Source: an uncultured Flavobacteriaceae bacterium (lineage in GTDB: Bacteria; Bacteroidota; Bacteroidia; Flavobacteriales; Flavobacteriaceae). Taken from it: DNA of 64,000 bases. The stretch covers positions 36,667 through 100,666 of the forward strand of contig CANMFO010000009.1 of the NCBI GenBank assembly GCA_947497245.1. Reading direction: 5' to 3'. The translations under genes were made by a program, and so were the position numbers. Under the pieces are notes generated by a model that was not told where the DNA came from, did not search any database, and saw only the letters and a list, made by a program, of their open reading frames with translations. This document shows positions 58,263-64,000 of the stretch, piece after piece (within the stretch, counting starts at the first letter, position 1; each line of letters begins with the position of its first letter).

Positions 58263-60716
58263 TCAATTTATTTTGTAGGTGATCAGGGTGCTGTCTCCTT
58301 CTTTTGTGACCAATTCCAACCTTCGGTCCCCGTCCAAATCCTCCAGATCGATCATGGAGGTCCCGAAGATCGGAAAATGGGAGATGGGTCTGGACTGGCT
58401 ATCAAATAAGTATACCTTTTGGTTCTGTATATCGGTCACGGAAACGTAAATTTTATCGTAACGATAGAAAATTTTGGGCGGGGTGTACACCCCGAAGTCA
58501 AGAACGGTTTTTTTACCTCGAATACTCAGGACATTATCGTTCATATAGACCAGGGTGTTCAATGTGGCATCCATACCATGGTCTGGGTTGAGGTTTAAGT
58601 TGGTCCTGGTGATTCTTCCCTTCGGATCGATCTGGTGCAGTACACCCTTGGCATCAGTAAGCGTAAATTGGTTTTTATAGAGCTGCACCCCGTTCTCCGA
58701 AAAATCGAACTTTTCCCGTACAGGGACGCGCACATTCCCGGTCCGGCTAAGGATTTTGAGGCCGCCACCTTCCAACTTGAACACCAAATAATCCTTACTT
58801 CCAATGACCATGTGCCTAGGGGCGTCCAGGATGGGTTGGTCCGCCTCCTTGAACTTAAAACCCTCCACGATCTTTCCTTTTCTGTCGTACATATAAACAT
58901 GGTCCCCCTGCGTGACCACCAATCGGTACTCCCTTTTCTCCTCATAATCGAATACGGCCAAGGGATTTAGGTTTCCCCCTTCGAACAATTTGGTCAGCAT
59001 TTTTACCTCCTTGCCATTTCGGTCCAGGACCATGAGTTGGTCATGGGTGGTAAAGGCCAGTTGCAACCGACCATTTTTAAACAGGTCAACTTGATGGATC
59101 CTTCCCTGGACCTTACTGGTCAATGCCTTCTTCCAAAGCACCTTGCCCTCACCGGAGATCAAATACAAAATGTTGGCGTCATCCTGTACCACAATCTCCC
59201 TTTTCTTGGTAATATGGTTCATTACAAATTGGGGGTCGTTGGCGGCCGCACCTTCCAGGGGGAGGGTAAAAAGTTTGCGCACGCCCGGCGAGGCGGATTT
59301 ATTCACCGTCTTCTGAGCGGCCATGTTGGTAAGGAAAATGGGCCCGTCCGCGACTATTTGTGCCGTAAAGACATACCCGGAGAGTTTTTGTTTTTTCAAA
59401 TTGTTGTAAAGCGGACTTTTGAGGTCCTCTCTGAGGATTCGTTCCAGATGGGCCGCTCCGCATATGAACGATATGGTCGCCGACGAAGTGAGGGCGCTCC
59501 CGGCTATCCGATAGGTGGGACTTTTGTCGAAAGTAGTGCCCTTTTTAAAGTTTTCGATAATGGTCTTTAGTATTTCTTGGTTCTGCCCAAAAACAAAGGC
59601 ATTTTCCAAGATGGTGAAATGGTTGGCCTCAAAGTTGGCTATAATCGGTTCAAAAGCATCGTTCAAAAAATCGTTTTCGGCAAGTGCCGCAATGGTATTG
59701 CCCTGATAGTCGTAGGCTCCCTTTCCGATGCCCGCCAGGAAACCGGCCATGTCTTCCGAACCATAGGTGTTGAGTACAACGGCCCTTTCAGCGCCCAGAT
59801 AGACCAGGCCTATTTCCTCGACAGCGTTAAAAAGCGAATCTATCGCAGTGGTACGCTTCAGGTAGTTTTGTTGGTTGGCACTGAAAATACGGATATCGCC
59901 GAACGAATAGGACAAAACACCATCGGCCTGTAAAGGGGCGAAGGAAGGGGTAAGGTTGGGTACGGGCCTGGTGTTTCTGAACAGGTTCAGGTAATTGGAG
60001 ACCGAATCACGGGTGATGCTCAAACCGTTGAGAGCAAGTTGGTTCCGCCCTGCAGCTACGTCCAGGGCCATCCAGTCCGTAAAAGTCGCAGGGGACAGTA
60101 GCTTCTCCTCCCTGAACAAAGGGGACAGAAGCGAATCATTACGGGCCATATTCATAAAAACAGTACCTATCTGCTTTTCGTCCGATGTGTGGTAGAGCCT
60201 TAGAAAAGAAGGCCCCGCCTTGCCCGCTTCCCGAGAGCTTATTTTGGACAATGCGCCTTTCGAAGTACCTATGAACAATCGATCGTCCCGGGTCTTGGCA
60301 TACAGGTCTTTGCCGTTGATGGAGAATTTTTCGTCATTTTCAGGGGCAAGGGCCTCCAAAGTGCTGGCCTTCAGGCTGTCTGGGCCGGGAGCGTTTGATA
60401 GGATGTTCGAGATATACACGATTTCTGCACTGTCCTTTTCTGTCTTTGAGACCACTAGGATGCCGCTCGATCCATGGGGAAGGGAATCCAAAAATGCCGT
60501 ATTGGCAAGAATGGATCCATACGGTTCCAGATTTTCCAGCCTGCCGAGGAAGCGGTTCGCCCTAAGGCTGTCCCGGAGCGCGGAAAGATCGTTTATTTTA
60601 ACGACAATTGCCGCGTTGGCGGGCACATATTCATATAATGGGACATGGTTCTTCCCGTCTTTTTCACAACCGATGATAAGGAGTGACAAAAGAAAAAAGG
60701 AGAATATAAATCGCAT
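58263..60716 (-). CDS. Large lipoprotein with DUF3352-like and beta-propeller-like parts
   Basis: An 817-residue protein with a lipobox (SFFLLSLLIIGCEKD, cysteine near 17). Residues about 20-470 contain DUF3352-like elements: YVPANAAIVVKINDLSALRDSLRAN, followed by long helix-strand repeats (FAPLQADGVLSYSFGDIRIF). Residues about 480-815 look like a PQQ/beta-propeller with successive strand units (GEGKVLWKKALTSKVQGRIHQVDLFKNGRLQLAFTTHDQLMVLDRNGKEV ... VTQGDHVYMYDRKGKIVEGFKF ... YLFDSQSRPISHFPIFG). Surface or periplasmic; function unknown. It lies between rnhB and the OmpA-like gene, all on the minus strand. Confidence 0.8.
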   Translation of the reverse strand: MRFIFSFFLLSLLIIGCEKDGKNHVPLYEYVPANAAIVVKINDLSALRDSLRANRFLGRLENLEPYGSILANTAFLDSLPHGSSGILVVSKTEKDSAEIVYISNILSNAPGPDSLKASTLEALAPENDEKFSINGKDLYAKTRDDRLFIGTSKGALSKISSREAGKAGPSFLRLYHTSDEKQIGTVFMNMARNDSLLSPLFREEKLLSPATFTDWMALDVAAGRNQLALNGLSITRDSVSNYLNLFRNTRPVPNLTPSFAPLQADGVLSYSFGDIRIFSANQQNYLKRTTAIDSLFNAVEEIGLVYLGAERAVVLNTYGSEDMAGFLAGIGKGAYDYQGNTIAALAENDFLNDAFEPIIANFEANHFTILENAFVFGQNQEILKTIIENFKKGTTFDKSPTYRIAGSALTSSATISFICGAAHLERILREDLKSPLYNNLKKQKLSGYVFTAQIVADGPIFLTNMAAQKTVNKSASPGVRKLFTLPLEGAAANDPQFVMNHITKKREIVVQDDANILYLISGEGKVLWKKALTSKVQGRIHQVDLFKNGRLQLAFTTHDQLMVLDRNGKEVKMLTKLFEGGNLNPLAVFDYEEKREYRLVVTQGDHVYMYDRKGKIVEGFKFKEADQPILDAPRHMVIGSKDYLVFKLEGGGLKILSRTGNVRVPVREKFDFSENGVQLYKNQFTLTDAKGVLHQIDPKGRITRTNLNLNPDHGMDATLNTLVYMNDNVLSIRGKKTVLDFGVYTPPKIFYRYDKIYVSVTDIQNQKVYLFDSQSRPISHFPIFGTSMIDLEDLDGDRRLELVTKEGDSTLITYKIN

Positions 60717-60823
60717 GGTCTTGGTTCTATTGCGAATTTATGAAATTTAGCAAATAGGTGGCCATAAACTTGTTCCGTACCTTGGCGGGAGCTGTTTCAA
60801 ATGGGCGGTCGCGGCATGAAGGC

Positions 60824-61420
60824 CTATAGGTCGAGGGCCAACTGCTCCGGTAGCAGGCGAAAACTTTTCCTATGGTATTTCGTGATTCCATGTTTTCGGA
60901 TGGCCGCGCGATGTTCCATTGTTGGATACCCTTTGTTTTTTTTCCAATTGTACATCGGAAACTCTCGATGTATCTGTTCCATATAGGCATCGCGATAGGT
61001 CTTGGCCAGGACCGATGCAGCGGCAATGCTCATGTATTTACTATCGCCCTTTACGACGCATTCATGGTGGATGTCGCGATAGGGCTTGAACCGGTTGCCA
61101 TCCACAATAATGAATTCAGGAAGGGTACCCAGGCTGTCAATGGCCTTGTGCATGGCCAAAATGGAGGCATTTAGGATGTTTATCCGGTCTATTTTCCCGG
61201 GATACACGTGTGCCACTCCAAAGCATACCGCCTGGGTCTCCAAAAGGGGGCGTAGTCTGTCGCGTTTGCTTTCCGACAACTGTTTCGAATCGTTCAACAT
61301 CCCGTTGTTGAAGGTCTCCGGGAGGATAATGGCCGCAGCGGTAACCGGGCCTGCCAAACAACCGCGGCCGGCTTCATCGGTGCCGGCTTCCATGAACGAT
61401 TTTAAATACGGTCTCAGCAA
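60824..61420 (-). CDS. rnhB: Ribonuclease HII
   Basis: A 198-residue enzyme of normal length. The signature [24 protein letters not shown] carries the first catalytic aspartate and glutamate; IIVDGNRF and [28 protein letters not shown] provide the later aspartates and the KGD motif. It removes RNA from RNA-DNA hybrids, including single ribonucleotides. Adjacent to a putative porin gene on the opposite strand, an arrangement frequent in Flavobacteriaceae. Confidence 0.97.
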   Translation of the reverse strand: MLRPYLKSFMEAGTDEAGRGCLAGPVTAAAIILPETFNNGMLNDSKQLSESKRDRLRPLLETQAVCFGVAHVYPGKIDRINILNASILAMHKAIDSLGTLPEFIIVDGNRFKPYRDIHHECVVKGDSKYMSIAAASVLAKTYRDAYMEQIHREFPMYNWKKNKGYPTMEHRAAIRKHGITKYHRKSFRLLPEQLALDL

Positions 61421-61572
61421 TTTCGGAATCTATGGGTTACGAAGATAATCCAATTGTTCCAAATGGAATGTGCCGTCGCACCGGGTAGCGTCCTTCGGCT
61501 TTTGGACCGACCTCCAAAACTTTCACATTTTATTACGAACAAAAAAAATTAACTTTACCGCCCTAATACCCT

Positions 61573-63567
61573 TTGATGAGATATTTCCTTCTATTGCTTT
61601 TTGTCTTTCTGGTGCACCCCGTTATGGCCCAGGAAGATACGGTTCCCCCGGCCAGAAAGACCGATACGGCCGCGACCTTGAAAAAAGTGGGAAAAAGGAA
61701 ACTGCCCGACGCTTCCGATGAGATAACCATTAAGGACTACAAGATCATTTCCCACGCCAGGGATACCGTTTATCTGGATACCACGCTCACCATTCAAAAG
61801 GAGTATCGCTACAACTACCTCAGGAAGGACGATTTTGAACTGATGCCCTTTGCCAATGTGGGACAACCCTACAACAAATTGGGAATCGATTTTGAACGAA
61901 GGGAACTGTACCCCGTGTTGGGGGCCAAGGCTAAACATGCCAACTATATGGAGGTTCACGACATAAGGTACTACAATGTGGCTACGCCGATGACCGACCT
62001 TTTTTTTAAGACCACCTTCGAACAGGGGCAAATGTTGGATGCCTCGCTGGCCTTCAACACATCCAGGCGCCTAAATTTCTCCCTTGCCTACAAAGGCTTC
62101 CGGTCATTGGGAAAATACCAATTCGATCAGGCGCAATCGGGCAACTTTCGTACCACGGCCAACTACGAGACCAAGAATGGAAGGTACAATATTCGCGGAC
62201 ATATCGCCGCGCAGAATATCGATACGGAGGAAAGCGGCGGCCTGGCACTGAAGGAAATCCAGTTCGAATCCGGAGAGTCCGAATTCAGCGACCGCTCCCG
62301 GATCGATGTTCGGTTCGGTGACGCGGACAACAAAATACTGGGAAAGCGGTATTTCATGGAGCAACAATACAAACTGCTCAGGAAAAACAAGGATTCGAGC
62401 AGGATCGAGAAAACCTCCCTCGCCATTGGGCACCAGTTCAATTACGAGACCAAGTACTACCAATTTACCCAGAGTGCACAGAACGGTTTTTTTGGCGATG
62501 GACTGGTGGCCGCCATCAATGACAAGGCGATACTCAAGACCATGTACAATCAGTTCTCCGCCGAATTCTACAATGCCATTTTGGGAAGGTTACGGGGCAA
62601 CATCAATCTTTACGGTTACAATTACTATTTCAACTCCATCCTCATTACCGACCAGGGGCGCATCGAAAATCAATTGAAGGGCGAGGAGATTTCAGTGGGT
62701 GCCGACTATAAAAAAAGGATCAAGGGATTTGACGTACTGGGCGCCTTCAAATACACGGTATCGGGAAAGCTGACCGGGAATATCCTCGATGCCTCCGCGG
62801 GCTATCGGATCAACGAAGGCAATACGTTTCGTTTTGCACTGCATTCCTCCACCAGGATGCCCGATTTCAATTTCCTGCTTTATCAGAGCGATTATGAAAA
62901 CTACAATTGGCAGAACAATAATACTTTTGAAAACGAAAGGATCAACAGTTTCGAGTTCAACCTGGAATCCAGATTGTTCGGTACCCTCTCCGCCAAATAT
63001 GCCACGGTCGACAACTATACCTATTTCGCACCGGACGCATCCAGGGCCACCCAGGAGCAATTGGATGCGGGATTCGAACAAGCCTATATCAGGCCGTTTC
63101 AGGAGACCAATAGCATAGGCCATATAAAGCTTAAGTACAACAAAGAGTTCAAGTTGGGAAAATTTGCGCTCAACAATACGGTAATGTACCAGAGCGTCGA
63201 CCAGACGAACCAGGTGCTCAACCTGCCCGAACTGGTCACCAGGAACACCCTTTATTTTTCGTCCGATGTGTTCAAAAAGGCCATGTTCCTGCAAACGGGG
63301 ATTACCTTCAAATACTTCACTACCTATAATATGGATGCCTACAATCCCGTTCTTGGCGAATTTTATGTCCAGGACCGGGAGAAGCTCGGCGGCTATCCCA
63401 TGCTCGATTTTTTCATCAATGCACGGGTGCAGCAGACCAGGATCTACTTAAAGGCAGAACATTTCAATTCCTCCTTCAATAGTAACAATAACTTCTATGC
63501 CGCGCCCGATTATCCCTACCGCGACTTTGTCATCCGTTTTGGCCTGGTGTGGAATTTCTTCTCCTAG
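61573..63567 (+). CDS. Putative outer-membrane porin (Porin_10 family)
   Basis: A 664-residue protein with a signal peptide (FLLLLFVFLVHPVMAQ). After an acidic/basic linker, residues about 75-664 alternate in short amphipathic strands with many aromatic residues (YRYNYLRKDDFELMPFANVGQPYNKLGIDF ... YKLGKYQFDQAQSGNFRTTANYETKNGRYNIRGHI) and end in FVIRFGLVWNFFS, with a C-terminal aromatic residue as expected for a beta-barrel. The layout matches the flavobacterial putative porin family. Divergent from rnhB. Confidence 0.9.
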   Translation: MMRYFLLLLFVFLVHPVMAQEDTVPPARKTDTAATLKKVGKRKLPDASDEITIKDYKIISHARDTVYLDTTLTIQKEYRYNYLRKDDFELMPFANVGQPYNKLGIDFERRELYPVLGAKAKHANYMEVHDIRYYNVATPMTDLFFKTTFEQGQMLDASLAFNTSRRLNFSLAYKGFRSLGKYQFDQAQSGNFRTTANYETKNGRYNIRGHIAAQNIDTEESGGLALKEIQFESGESEFSDRSRIDVRFGDADNKILGKRYFMEQQYKLLRKNKDSSRIEKTSLAIGHQFNYETKYYQFTQSAQNGFFGDGLVAAINDKAILKTMYNQFSAEFYNAILGRLRGNINLYGYNYYFNSILITDQGRIENQLKGEEISVGADYKKRIKGFDVLGAFKYTVSGKLTGNILDASAGYRINEGNTFRFALHSSTRMPDFNFLLYQSDYENYNWQNNNTFENERINSFEFNLESRLFGTLSAKYATVDNYTYFAPDASRATQEQLDAGFEQAYIRPFQETNSIGHIKLKYNKEFKLGKFALNNTVMYQSVDQTNQVLNLPELVTRNTLYFSSDVFKKAMFLQTGITFKYFTTYNMDAYNPVLGEFYVQDREKLGGYPMLDFFINARVQQTRIYLKAEHFNSSFNSNNNFYAAPDYPYRDFVIRFGLVWNFFS

Positions 63568-63796
63568 AATGATGGTCTTTCGCTTTCGGTCGCCCATCTT
63601 TCACAGCTTGTGTATGGGTTAGGTTTTGGGGAGCTGCCACCGCCATGGAACAGATCAATGGGAGGGCGGTGCATCGAAGACGGTGCCACCGGGCTTTCGC
63701 CACTCGCTTTTGCCGACAAAAGGAACATAATTTGTTGATTTCGAGGCCATAGATTCCCCGGACCTGTCGTTTTGCAACGGACGGGTGTCGCAAAGA
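63568..63796. other. Intergenic region after the porin gene
   Basis: 229 bases without a supportable reading frame. The short minus-strand frames here overlap and begin in the tRNA-like hairpin region. Nothing further identified. Confidence 0.4.
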
Positions 63797-63840
63797 GCTC
63801 GGACAACTGGCTCGATCCCTGCTCCGAGCCGCTTTTTTTT
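63797..63840 (+). terminator. Hairpin terminator shaped like a tRNA acceptor/T-arm minihelix
   Basis: GCTCGGA (63797-63803) and TCCGAGC (63823-63829) form a perfect 7-bp stem around 19 bases, CAACTGGCTCGATCCCTGC, which contains a T-loop-like CTCGATC. It is followed by CGC and eight T. It works on paper as an intrinsic terminator on the plus strand; it also resembles a tRNA whose D- and anticodon arms are missing. Confidence 0.55.
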
Positions 63841-63913
63841 AAATTTAAAGCAGCTCATTATCAATGGGTTAAAACAATTTCCTGCAAGCTTTTCAAAAAA
63901 AATGTTACAACTA

Positions 63914-63944
63914 TTGTGTAAGCAAAAAAACCCTCTTATATTTG
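63914..63944 (+). promoter_or_regulatory. Strong promoter reading out of the window
   Basis: TTGTG (63914-63918) and TATATTTG (63937-63944) fit the Bacteroidota -33/-7 consensus with about 20 bases between them. The promoter points to the right, where no gene lies before 64000. Its strength and the GC-rich start are typical of stable RNA or highly expressed genes, which would lie beyond the window. Confidence 0.65.
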
Positions 63945-64000
63945 CACCCGCTTTGGGGGACGATGGGAGATGGTTTGTTGAACGGGCGTTTTTTTTGTGA

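Noticed and set aside
63655..64000. Short frames at the right edge, including one reading GAGIEP-like residues
   Set aside because: They arise from translating the tRNA-like hairpin and promoter DNA; such peptides are typical artefacts near tRNA-derived sequence.

Overview
This window is ordinary chromosome from a member of the Bacteroidota, almost certainly a marine or soil Flavobacteriaceae (Zobellia/Maribacter/Muricauda-like; genus not determinable from the sequence alone). The evidence is a type IX secretion (T9SS) type B sorting domain, Bacteroidota-style promoters (TAnnTTTG at -7), families largely restricted to this phylum (GSCFA, DUF4230, DUF5522, Porin_10), and flavobacterial forms of housekeeping proteins. 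No prophage, intact insertion sequence, CRISPR array or rRNA gene was seen.

Layout. 3-1484: 3' end of a large T9SS-exported repeat protein. 1636-6400: an operon for a type II secretion/type IV pilus-like apparatus: two lipoproteins, a PilP/GspC-like protein, three proteins with pilin-like N-termini and the GspF platform. 6446-17148: an accessory sugar-catabolism island. It holds a DUF1080 (3-keto-glycoside hydrolase family) protein, three Tat-exported Gfo/Idh/MocA oxidoreductases (one GH109-like), an outer-membrane CBM9/DUF5916 protein, a LamG protein and a LacI regulator whose own promoter carries palindromic operators. 17355-17678: an initiator tRNA-Met with promoter and terminator, plus a duplicated fragment of its 3' end. 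17758-22033: an amino-acid/cation symporter and the ribosome-assembly GTPases Era and Der. 22141-30837: M23 peptidase, MerR, LemA and TPM-domain genes transcribed away from alaS, then an esterase-like lipoprotein, GSCFA and DUF4230 proteins. 30913-38656: a CE15 glucuronoyl esterase, a long aromatic amino acid hydroxylase, small lipoproteins, a PLP deaminase, a glucosaminidase-LysM lipoprotein and hemL. 38722-42693: a short MutS homologue, a GNAT acetyltransferase gene broken by one in-frame stop, a Spy-like protein, a 57-residue small gene and a Fur-family regulator. 42747-46357: a P1B-type metal ATPase and a SLC13 carrier. 46505-53062: a four-gene operon of Planctomycete-type cytochromes (PSCyt1/DUF1549/DUF1553), DUF1501, a secreted TIM-barrel isomerase-like protein and a DUF2231-cytochrome-LRR protein. 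53170-63567: lysS, a Pmp3 peptide, lipB, TapB-like and OmpA-like proteins, a DUF3352/beta-propeller-like lipoprotein, rnhB and a putative porin. The window ends with a strong promoter pointing out of it.

How the genes fit together. The two most distinctive blocks (6446-17148 and 46505-53062) are both built from exported redox or sugar-handling proteins. They plausibly oxidise and cleave sugars or glycosides outside the cytoplasm, one block by NAD(P)-type oxidoreductases and DUF1080 chemistry, the other through c-type cytochromes. Their substrate is unknown. The type II-like operon lacks its ATPase and secretin in this window, so these must lie elsewhere or be absent. All calls are from reading the sequence; no database search was run.
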